Part shown: piece by piece, positions 49,248 to 59,219 of the stretch
Layout: each line of letters begins with the position of its first letter
How positions within the stretch are numbered: position 1 is the stretch's first letter
NCBI GenBank assembly: GCA_030844895.1
Contig: CM061223.1
Location: forward strand, 37,756,204-37,820,203
Source of the DNA: Ambrosia x helenae
Lineage: Eukaryota > Streptophyta > Magnoliopsida > Asterales > Asteraceae
DNA: 64,000 nt
Direction: 5' to 3'
Translations under genes and position numbers: made by a program
Notes under the pieces: generated by a model
The model's database searches: none
Seen by the model: only the letters and a program-made list of their open reading frames with translations
Told to the model about the DNA's origin: nothing

Positions 49248-50272
49248 CTAGTGTGTCGGTTGAACACTTAAACACGTTTTAAAACATACTTGGTCACGAT
49301 CTGGACAATCGGGGACTAGATAACCTTATTGTTATTAGTCGGAACACTTATGTAAACATTTTGATAGATCTCCGGTAGTGGGATTATCAAGGGCTTGGCA
49401 TTATATTAATTACTGAAGAACGCAATCTAAGGTGAGTTCACGGCCCCACTTTTACTGCTTTAACTTTGGGGGGAGAAAACATGCGCTAAACTATTTTGGT
49501 AACATATGTCATACTATGGTTTTAAATTTGCATTACTATACGATCTTTTAAAGTCCCAGGGAAAACCATGAATGTGCGGGGATGCACAACGGGGGAAATG
49601 TGGATAGATCTATTGGGCGTGACCTGCCCCACTCGTCGGCTTGGAGGGCGGGCGGGTGTATATTGTCTCGAACTGGTAACATGCTGAACATTCGGGTTGA
49701 ACATTGCTAAACATTGCTAAACGTGTCTAGTAATGGTTTTCCAATCGTAGTAGTAATAAAACATACGCCTAGCTAGCGTACTTGGTAACATTGGTATAGT
49801 ATGGACATGGTAACGTTTTGGTAACTCTTGGTAACATATTGAACAAACCTGTGAACTCACCAGCATTATATATGTTGACGTCTTTTTGGCATGTTTTTCT
49901 CAGGTAGCTAAGGTAGCATCGGTTGGACTTGGCGCACGGGTCTGCATTGGCGTCTAGGCTTAGTGGCATATTTTAAATAAGTGTCTTGAATATTTTGGAA
50001 CACAGTTTTGTAATTGTTTAAATCTTTAAATGCTTCCGCTACGGTTAATGGTTTGATAACCAAGTTTTGAGTTTACGTATTTCATATAGTGTTGTTTATT
50101 GTGACCGTTGACTTGGATCCTGGTTTGTCATGCGCCTCGCGGTAAAACTCCGCAAGTGGGAATTTAAGGGAGTGACATTTCTACTATTTGACTATTAATT
50201 TACTTTTTTAATTACAATAACTTTAACTATTTGAGTATAATTCATGACACAAACCGTTTACATTTGTTTCTT

Positions 50273-52509
50273 TAGGATCTTCCAATTTTAGGTCGCCGTT
50301 ATCTAAAGTAACACATCAACAAGTTGGTTCAAATACCAATAATCGTTCAAAGGCTAATGTGAATAACCCAAATGTTACTTCAAAATACGATTCATCAAAC
50401 ACGAATCGTAAACGTCGTAATCGTTCTACTCTTACTCCCGTATGCATGTCTGACTTATCTGGACGTTTAGATGAAAATATTGGATCAAGTGTTGCCAACA
50501 ATGTAAAAGGAGTTTCTAAAGGTATGAATAACACACGTTATTATTATTTGTTGTATAATTATAATATAGTTAGGTATTAATATTTTTTGTATTTTATAGA
50601 TTATCTAGACCATGGAGACCAAGACGTTATATGTCATGAATGTAATGCACGGTTATGGTCAACTGAAGCTAATAGAGGATCAAACAGTAAAAATAAAACA
50701 AGTTTCTCTCTATGTTGTTCTTACGGAAAGGTTTTACTTCCTCCATTTAAGGAACCTCATGTCAGTTATAAAAAATTATTTAATGGTGTTGACGCTTATA
50801 GTAAATTTTTTCTACTTAACATTCGACGATTCAATTCAATGTTTTCATTCACGTCGATGGGTGGAAGAATGGATTCTTCTATAAATAAAGGCAGAGCACC
50901 ATTTGGGTATAGAATAAGTGATAAGAATTACCATGTTCTGGGTGATATGTTACCTCCAGATGGACAAAAACCAGTTTTCTCACAACTATACATATATGAT
51001 ACTCAAAATGAAGTCTCCAATAGAATTAATATTGTTGGGTATGTGTTTCCTACCTTTGTATTAAAAATATGTACATTTTAAAATATGTTTTGTGTATACA
51101 TTATTTAAAAACTAATATAATTATTTTCTGTTTAGTTCATTAAGCAATGAATCTGTTGGAGATAAAGAGACTGAAATTCAAATTGTTAACTATTTGAAAA
51201 CAATGTTTGATGAGACGAACTCCTTGGTCAAAAACTACAGAATGGCTAGAGATTGTTTTCATGAAAATCCTAGCGTAGAACTCAAGCTACGTTTAAAAGG
51301 GGAGAGGAAAAGTGACGGTAGGACCTACAACCTACCGACAGCTTCTGAAGTTGCTGCCTTGATAGTTGGAGATCTTGACGATGATACGGACAGGCGAGAT
51401 ATTATTGTTCAGGCCATAACAGGAAAACTTCAACGAATTAGTGAATTACATCCTTCATATCTTGCTCTTCAATATCCTTTGTTGCTGCCTTTTGGTGATG
51501 ATTGCTATAGAATTGATATTCTCCATAAAAATGAAACTTTACCAACGCAAACTTCATCATCAGTCACTACTGATAAAGATACGCGTCCAAATATAGAAAA
51601 TGCAAGTTCAAGTTCATCTACAGAAAAGAAAACGCGTAAAAATACAACAATGAGGGAGTTTTTTTGCTTATAGATTACAAGATAGGAGTAATGAATTCTC
51701 ACTAATTCTGAATGCAAGGCGTCTTTTGCAACAATTTATTGTTGATGCTTATACTATGATAGAGAGGGAAAGATTAAATTACATAAAGGGCAAGCAAAAC
51801 ATTCTCCGTAGTGAGACTGTAGAGAATATCAACAAGAAAATAACAAAAGGAAATACAGATGCCTCAACTATTGGTCAACGTGTTATCCTTCCATCTTCTT
51901 TCACTGGTGGCGCTAGATATATGATGCAAAATTATCTTGACGCCATGGCAATTTGTAAATGGTATCGATATCCGGATTATTTCATCACATTTACATGTAA
52001 TCCCAAATGGCCCGAGGTTAGGAGATATCTTAATCAAGGCACTCTTAACGCAGAAGACAGGCCAGATATCTTATGCAGATTGTTCAAGATAAAACTTGAC
52101 TGCATCATGAAAGACCTTAAGGATAAAGAGTTATTTGGAGCTGTTCAAGCAGGTAATAAATTAATCTAAGTTATATTTTATAGATAGTAATTACAATGTT
52201 TATGTTACTTATCTTAAATTGTTGATTATTACTTACTTATATACATTATTAATTTTACAAATATTATTATTAATATTGTACTTTTTTGTTTACGCATATA
52301 CATTTGCAGTTGTGTATACGGTTGAGTTTCAAAAGCGAGGATTACCCCATGCTCACATTTGTTTACTTATGACACCTGAACATAAACTCCCAACAGTGGA
52401 TCATATTGATAAGTTTATCACAGCTGAAATTCCAGATAGAAATGAAGATCCTGATTTACATTCACTTGTAACTAAATTTATGATGCATGGTCCATGTGGT
52501 CGAAGTAAT
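50273..52509 (+). pseudogene. Helitron Rep/helicase gene, Rep-domain part, cut by a Copia LTR
   Basis: Exons at about 50275-50520 (Ser/Asn-rich, RKRRNRSTLTP), 50601-51038 (HECNARLWSTE; FGYRISDKNYHVLGDMLP), 51137-52150 and 52310-52509. The third has Helitron_like_N features (YNLPTASEVAALIVGD, LALQYPLLLPFG, ARRLLQQFIVDAY, IGQRVILPSSFTGGARYM, FTCNPKWPE). A run of seven T at about 51658-51664 breaks the frame after MREFF. The fourth has EFQKRGLPHAHICLLM, whose HAH is the metal-binding HUH motif of rolling-circle Rep proteins. The catalytic tyrosines and the PIF1-like helicase are missing because the Copia LTR starts at 52510; they may lie right of the window. Function in relatives: nicking and rolling-circle transposition. 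Confidence 0.85.
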
Positions 52510-52928
52510 TGTAAGTCCCAAGTGCTAGATCTTGTTAAGTGCAAGAGATTGTTATCACTTAGAAACACCTATGGATTAGGTGTTTTAAGTGATTAATCTT
52601 CTACAACAAAGAAACTAGATGAATATGATAAACACCGACACACAAGATGAATAAGAACACGATTTCATTACTGATTTGTCATTGAAACACCATGAAATAC
52701 ATACAAGTACGCACCGTTCAATCTTGTGCTACAAAGATTAACCAAAACCCCTAACCCTAGAGCTGCACACACATTTTCTTATATAGGCAGGCAGATGGGC
52801 CTGCGCAGCCTAGGGTTTTCACCACAATACTTTGTGTTAATTACATAATTAGCCCTTTAACTATCAAACTATACAACAAGCCACCAAAAGTCTATAATCT
52901 GGTAACCGTGGTCTCAATGTAACCCAAC
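52510..52928 (-). repeat. 3' LTR of Copia element A
   Basis: Plus-strand TGTAAGTC..CCCAACA, about 419 bp; right edge firm (next to the polypurine tract), left edge inferred. Sense TATA-like CCTATATAAG at 52778-52787, preceded by the GCGCAGGCCCAT words that recur in the internal promoter-like region at 56570-56600. Confidence 0.7.
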
Positions 52929-52967
52929 AATACTCCCCCTAGACCACAGCTACCAGTTCTTTCATCT

Positions 52968-55599
52968 TCAATCAATCTCAACATCGCTTTGCTCCCCCTC
53001 AGCCTGTTCTGGGGGGTCTTGAATGTACAGGGCGACCGGATCTTCTTCAACCACTGGAGGAGCTTGAGTAGATTCTGTTGCAGGTCTTTCCGGATCTGCT
53101 ACTGTTGCAGGATCTTGTGTCTGTACCTCTAAAGTAGTCTCGGATTCAGGTTGAGTAACATCTGCAGCAGCAGCAGCTTGGGCAGCTTTCTCCCTTTCTT
53201 CTTTTTCTTTGTCTGCTGCATTGATCCTGTCAACTATATCAAGCAACTCCCTTTTCAGATTCATAGCCCGATCCACAGCTCTCTTGAATAGCACCGCTTC
53301 TTCAAACAGGACATTCCCAGCACCTACATTGATTTGATTCGCGAAGAGTATATTCAGATCCGATAGATTAAGAGAAAACACATCTACCGGATCCAGGATC
53401 CTCATGGCTTCCGAATCGTCCTGCAATTTATGACCGCTTCACCAGTATTGATGTCATAAAACCACTTCTTAAAATCCCTCAGCATAACTGGAAGCTCAGA
53501 TCGAATAGGAACTCGTGTGACGACCTGAGGAGGGTCAATCACATAAGTTATCATGCCTTGTCCTGTTGTTAGATCGATTCGTCTCTTGGATATCCGTCTC
53601 CTCGGTTTCTGCGGCTTGAAGATTTGGAAGTCGGTCTCACACTCCTTCTTTATAAACCAATCAAGCATGGTCCCCGTGGTGTCATTTGTGCGGTTGATGA
53701 ATGGGGCTCTACTCAGTTCTCTGATATCCCAACGAGGGAGAGACTTCAGTTCCTGTCGGCCTTTGAAGTACTGTATCACTCCCCCTCGTCTCTTCACAGC
53801 AAACAACCTTTTCTCCTCGTCATACTTCCAGGAGATAATCCTCTCCTTATGAGCTTCCCTGGTGTGATGGATGTTTTGATGCAGGGCTGGAATGGTGATG
53901 GGCCTTCTAGGAAACCAAGTTGATCTTTCAGGATCCAACTTATGGCCATCTGACGTCTCGTATACTATTTCTTCTTCCATTCCCATCTCCACAAACCTAT
54001 CGGGCATCTCATCTTCACTAATCTCGTCCACCTCACTTTCATCAGCAATTCTTTCTTTCTCTTTCTCTTCCTCCAGAAATTTCCCGAAATCAAATACCTC
54101 ATCGAATGTTGTGCTAGGAGCACCAGTCTGCTGTTGCTTCAATTCTTGGAACTTGTCAAACATTTTCATCTGAACCTGATTCTGAAACTTGATCAGGTAT
54201 CGTTGATCCTTGATGATTTTCTCCATATTCCTGTTCTTGTGCTTGAGCTTCTTGACTTTCTTTCTGAGCTCTTGATTGTTATGCACATCACTTTTTAGGG
54301 TACAAATCTCCCTGGCAGCTTTCTTTCCAACCTCTTTGACTAGCTTCTAATACAGTTCATGATGCACCGGTTTGCGACATGGTGCAGCAGGAGCTGAGGA
54401 GGATGGTTCAGCTGGCCGTTGAGCTGGTGCTTTGGGGGCTGGAGCAACAGTTGTGGATGGCCCTGGTTGTTCTTCTGCCCGAAGATAGACTCCAAGATCA
54501 CCTCTTGCTCAATATCGTCCTCGGTCATTACACGAGGAATCTCAGACTTAGGTAACTGTTCTCTCCTTTTCTTTCTCTCGGCCCTCTTTAACTCAGCAAC
54601 TTGTTGTAGGGCTGCAGTAATTTCAAGCTGTTCAGGTGTCAGTGTTTCTCTTCCTTCTTGTAACAAACCAGCTGGCCTCTTCCTTTTGGTGGGCTTTGAT
54701 GGAGCAGTTTCAGTTGCCACTCTTTTGCCCCTGGCCTTCTCTAGAGCTATCTCTTCAGCAGTTGGCTGGGCTGAAGATGGAGCAGGGTCAGATGATCCAG
54801 GTGCAGAAGCAGCAGTGGATTGTTGACGAGTTTCTGTAACATCTAGCCTTCTCTTCTTGATCTTGTTGTAAAGCTCCATGACCAAAGGATATCGCTGTGC
54901 TGCATACATGTTCTCCAGCATGGGTTCCCAGTCAGGCGTGTTGCACTCAGTAAAGAATCGTGCACCTTTGGTGAAGTTGTATTGATCACCAAGGGGCAGA
55001 TTCTCGTGCTGTGCGTTAATCATCATCTGCACGAACCTTGGGTACATAGCCCATTTGCCTGAGCCAGCCTCAGCATTCTTCACCATATAATCAAAAATCA
55101 TGCCCGACAGGTTGAAGGCTTCATTCTTGCAAATCTTTATCATTGCGGTCGACCACTCTGTGCTGAGAGCGTTGTAGCCTCCTTTCTTATGACATAGAGA
55201 CATGATGAACACATGACTGATGAGTCTCCAGTCTCTCTTGTCAAAATCTCCTTTGTAACCGAAGTTCTTGAACTCTTGGTGAAAATCGGCTTTGGACAGA
55301 GATCTGACTGTTCCCGGCTGATCTTGAAGTCTCAACACGTTCCTGACGGTATCTTCAGTGATGACTACAGCCTTGTTTCTGACTGTAGCGTTGATTCGCT
55401 TGACTCGTCCAGCAACTTCAACTCGAGCAGACCTCCAGAAGTCTTCAATGTGAGAGAAGTAAACTGGTACAGTATGCTGCACAGCGTATCCGACTTTGCT
55501 ACGTCTGATCCAGGTCACTATGTCTTTAAGCTTGACATCATCGGTCTCAAGATTCATCGGCTGATTGTGCATTCCTCTTGGATCCCAGTCGAGTGCCAT
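52968..55599 (-). pseudogene. Envelope-like/accessory ORF of Copia element A, broken
   Basis: Begins MALDWDPRGMHNQPMN at 55599, directly after an acceptor-like TTTAAACAG. The N-terminal ~270 residues (DIVTWIRRSKVGYAV, YPRFVQMMINAQHENL) are homologous to the 1209-residue protein of element B. Then come a basic low-complexity linker, a coiled-coil (ELRKKVKKLKHKNRNMEKII), an acidic patch and a C-terminal domain (KKWFYDINTGEAVIN; ILDPVDVF). Breaks: a frameshift near 54475, a TAG near 54347 and a frameshift near 53440, leaving three open pieces. No signal peptide or membrane segment was seen, so envelope-like refers to position only. Function unknown. Confidence 0.7.
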
Positions 55600-57553
55600 C
55601 TGTTTAAACCAAGTGCACGAAAAACAAATTAGATCTCTTGAATATGAATCGTCGACCAAACGACTGACATTAGACATGGACTTTGACGGACAACGTACTT
55701 AGACTTAGACTTTATTATTATTTTATTTTTTTAAGTTTTGTGTTTTAACAGTCATAGGATTAAGGTTTGATGGATTTGATTTATCAGTGTCCATGATACG
55801 TTTGATTTTCAGTTTAACATCGTTAACGTTCAGGTCTAAATACGTAGTCCGTTCAAGTGTCTGAATAGTCATGATGAAAGTCACATTTTGTTTTAATGTT
55901 TAAGTACGCATGTCCTCAAGTGCGCAGGCCAAGTCAAAGGCAATTGAGCCAAGTACTCAGTCAACAAGTGCGCAGGCCAAATCAAAGGCAATTGAGCCAA
56001 GTACTCAGGCATTAGATGGATGAGAACTTAAGTGCGCAGTTCAGTCATGACTTGGGCATGGTAACCCCTAGTCATGACAGGCAAATCTGCGTAATAGACA
56101 AGTACGCAGATACTTGAACCTTCGTTTAAGATTTTAAGTTCACAGCTCAAGTACGCAAAGCATTAGGGTTTTAGAGGTTTGAATAGGTATGAAGCAAGTG
56201 CGCAGTCTCTATGAGACAAGTGCGCACTATTCATCACTAAGTGCGCATCCTTCAAAAATACAAACCCAAAGACCCAATGAAACCCACAACTGAATCCTTT
56301 AATCATGCTTTTAGTTCCTGTAATCACAAGCAAGAGACAATCAGTACATATTAACTACCTTAATCAATGGTGAGGATCAATAAAATGAAAGAATGAAACT
56401 GATTGGGGTTGATAAGGTGTGATTAGATGAGATTAATGGGTTAATTTGAGAAGATGAACGGTGAGGATGATGATGATGATATGTTTTGGGTAAAAGAGAT
56501 TAGGGTTTGCAACAGTAAATGACATGTTAAAAAATTTCACTGTATATATATATATATATACAAGATATATGGGCCTGCGCACTTGGGTTAAGTGCGCACA
56601 GCCCATTAAGTACGCAATGGTTAATTTTCAGCCCAATCAGAGTTCAAACGGCCCATTTCATTTTAATAAGTGGGGATTCACCAAATCTCACCTTTTGCAT
56701 TCAAGATCATACTAACCATACCTGCCAGAACCCGTTTCAACTTCCCGTTGGATAGCTGCAGCCTAAGAACAATTGTCGGTATGCTTGTCCACTTAAATCC
56801 ATGCCTTTTCTCTTTCAACATGTGTTTGGTGATGCTGTTTATCATGTTCTTCGGTAATATTGACGAAAATTTTATGGACCCCACAGTGTGCTAGGTATTG
56901 GCCTACCGATCCTCAAGGTTTATTGAAAAATAATGATGAGAGCTTCAGGTCTATGTTACCATAAGCAAAGAAGATGATCATTATCTTGATCAGATGATGA
57001 GAGCTTCAGGTCTATGTTACCATAAGCAGAGAATATGATCATCTGATCGTTTGGTGAGCTATCTAAATATGTTTGCACGTCACTAACATTGCGTGTCTTT
57101 TGCTGCTCATCTGATTAATTTTCTTAGCCCCGCATTGGTAGCTTGCACTCTTAGGTGTCTTTTGATTTACCTATGCACAAAATTTTCTGTGTCTTTTAGT
57201 TTCTCAACCTGTGTATGACCGGACTCAGCTTATGCAGACCTATAGCACAGTGGGAATCCAGATTTTCGTGTAGATCTTTACTGTTAATCACCTATTAGCA
57301 GTTTACTTGATTCCAGGCTGAATCTATCGACACATCGTTGCTTGAGGCCACAACATCCTCTGGGTCCTATTCACATGCTGACGAAATATGATTAGTTCCT
57401 ATCATTTCTTAAAGTAATTCTTTTGAAATTTTGCAGTAGAGGTGAAACGGTTTTACTTTCTCCCCCAAAAATCTTTGTTTGAATAAAAAGAAGATTTTTC
57501 TATTATTTATTATGCACAAGTAAAGTTTTTGTTTTTTTTTTGTTTTTTTTAAA
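55600..57553 (-). promoter_or_regulatory. Spacer between pol and the accessory ORF with promoter-like and intron-like signals
   Basis: On the minus strand, in order: a polypurine-tract-like TTTTTGGGGGAGAAAG (57458-57475), a TATA-rich block (56541-56560) flanked by AGTGCGCA/GTGCGCAGG words, a ~45-bp tandem duplication (about 55918-56013), a donor-like TTAAG|GTAGTT at 56358, and the acceptor at 55600. A transcript starting near 56515 with a 759-bp 5'-UTR intron would place the accessory ATG at the start of exon 2. No ORF of note was seen here. Confidence 0.45.
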
Positions 57554-58713
57554 TCATTCAAAATTTATCATCTCAAGCCATGTAACCAACTGATGAAAAC
57601 GGGTTTTGTCAAAAGCTTTTGTGAAGATATATGCCTTTTGATCAGTAGTATCTATTGGCAACACCTGTATATATCCTTTGTCGTGAGCATCGCGAATGGA
57701 GTGAATCCGAATTTCAATATGTTTGGTTTTAGAATGATCAATTGGATTCTTCACAATGTCACGACAGGCATCATTATCAATGAAAATAGGTGTATACATG
57801 ACATTCAAACCGTAGTCCAAAAGCTGATTTTGGATCCATAACACCTGACAACAACAACAACTGGATGCAGCTGTGTATTCAGCTTGAGCAGTGGAGATGG
57901 ACACTGTAGTCTGCTTCTTGCTCTGCCAAGACACCAGCCTGTTACCCAGAAATTGACAACCACCAGAGACAGATTTTCTAGTCAATCCTACAACCTGCAT
58001 GATCACTATCAGAGTAAGCGATTAAATCAAAATTATCACTCTTAGGATACCATAAACCAAGTTTTGGTGTCCCTTTGAGGTAGCGGAAGACTCTTTTTAC
58101 TGCCGTTTCATGCGATTGCTTGGGATTGGACTGAAAACGTGCATAGCATCCAACTGCCCACATGATATCTGGTCTGCTGGCTGTTAGATACATCAGTGAG
58201 CCAATCATTGATCGATATGTGTGAGGATTCACTGAAAGGCCTTGAAGATCTGGTACAAGTGTTGTTTGGGCCACAAAAGGAGTATTGGACGGCTTGCAGT
58301 CGGTCATGTTGTATTTTTCCAGAATGTCTCTTGTATACTTGGCTTGATGGATGAGAATTCCGTCTTCTTTCTGCTGAACTTCCAAGCCTAAGAAAAATGA
58401 TAATTCTCCCATCATGCTCATTTCAAACTGAGACTTCATAATGCTTTCAAATTCCCTGCACAAATTTTCATCAGTGGAGCCAAAGATAATATCATCAACA
58501 TAAATTTGAACAAGGATAGAATGTTTGTTGAGTTCTTTGGTGAACAGAGACATGTCAATCTTCCCTCTGGTGTACCCATTCTGCAGCAAATATGAAGATA
58601 AGGTCTCATACCAAGCTCGAGGAGCTTGATGAAGTCCATAGAGAGCCTTATCCAATTTGTAATATTTGTTGGGATGATGAGGGTCTTCAAAGCCCGGCAG
58701 TTGACAGACGTAG
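57554..58713 (-). pseudogene. pol: Copia pol fragment: reverse transcriptase and RNase H
   Basis: 58713-57978 encodes the RT end: LDKALYGLHQAPRAWYETL, catalytic YVDDIIFGS, GELSFFLGLEVQQ, SLMYLTASRPDIMWAVG. The frame then shifts near 57990, and 58006-57554 encodes RNase H (RKSVSGGCQFLG, STAQAEYTAASSC, FIDNDACRDIVKNP, KTKHIEIRIHSIRD) to the stop. YVDD and SRPDI-type motifs identify Ty1/Copia. The N-terminal RT, integrase, protease and gag would lie beyond element B, outside the window. Confidence 0.9.
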
Positions 58714-59206
58714 TGTGAGCGAAAGATTTTGACTAAAACAGGATAATATGATCATACAAGTCACAAAACCAGGTGCAGAAACCCTAGTTCTGAACAAAAT
58801 GATAAAACTCTAATCAAAACACAATCAAGATCATTTTCAATATCTTTTCATAGATTAACTTTGTCAAATATTCAATTACAATCACACACACGTTAATCTA
58901 GATCAATTACAACTTTCACAAAATCACCTGGAACCTGACCTGAACACATACACAACTGACAACTCTATTACATACTCAAAAACACAAAACCTATTTATAG
59001 ATACTGCACGTTCGCCCCTTTGCACTGGTCGAATGTGGATCTTTTCCACATTCGCCCACTACCAATGGTCGAATATGTCTTCTGATCAGCTTCAGTCCAC
59101 CTTCGTCCATTATCATTCTACCTTCGCCCCTTTTATCTACCTTCGCCCATTCTCTAACATATGTTAATTATGTTTATCCAATCATTAGTCGCAAAACGCA
59201 TCAACA
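58714..59206 (-). repeat. 3' LTR of Copia element B
   Basis: TGTGAGCG..GCATCAACA, 493 bp. Sense TATA-like CTATAAATAG at 58991-59000, directly downstream (in sense) of CATTCGCCC/GGTCGAATG inverted repeats at 59005-59150. Confidence 0.82.
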
Positions 59207-59219
59207 AACTCCCCCTCGA

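Larger units (their letters stand above)
31889..50177 (+). mobile_element. Solo Tekay-like LTR (~2.58 kb) with nested elements
   Basis: Plus-strand sense: begins TGTGACACCC at 31889 and ends AGTGACA at 50177, with TTTCT duplicated at 31884-31888 and 50178-50182. It is interrupted at 33539/49253 by the element 33540-49247. The two pieces (1651 and 925 bp) read as one LTR of the Tekay-like family in the opposite orientation to the others. Hairpin arrays lie at 32277-32455 and 33240-33420, with TATA-like TATAAATACC at about 32462-32471 between them, and CTAAG|GTGAGTT at 49427-49438. No internal domain remains. Confidence 0.93.
52510..58713 (-). mobile_element. Copia (Sirevirus-like) element A, 3' portion
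   Basis: Minus strand: RT/RNase H (58713-57554), spacer with promoter-like features, an extra ORF, a polypurine tract GGGGGAGTAT (52929-52940 region) and a 3' LTR (52510-52928). Its 5' half is separated by Copia element B inserted at 58714. Position and size of the extra ORF downstream of pol match the envelope-like gene of Sireviruses. The left edge is set by loss of Helitron homology and TGTAAGTC; the target duplication cannot be tested. Confidence 0.8.
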
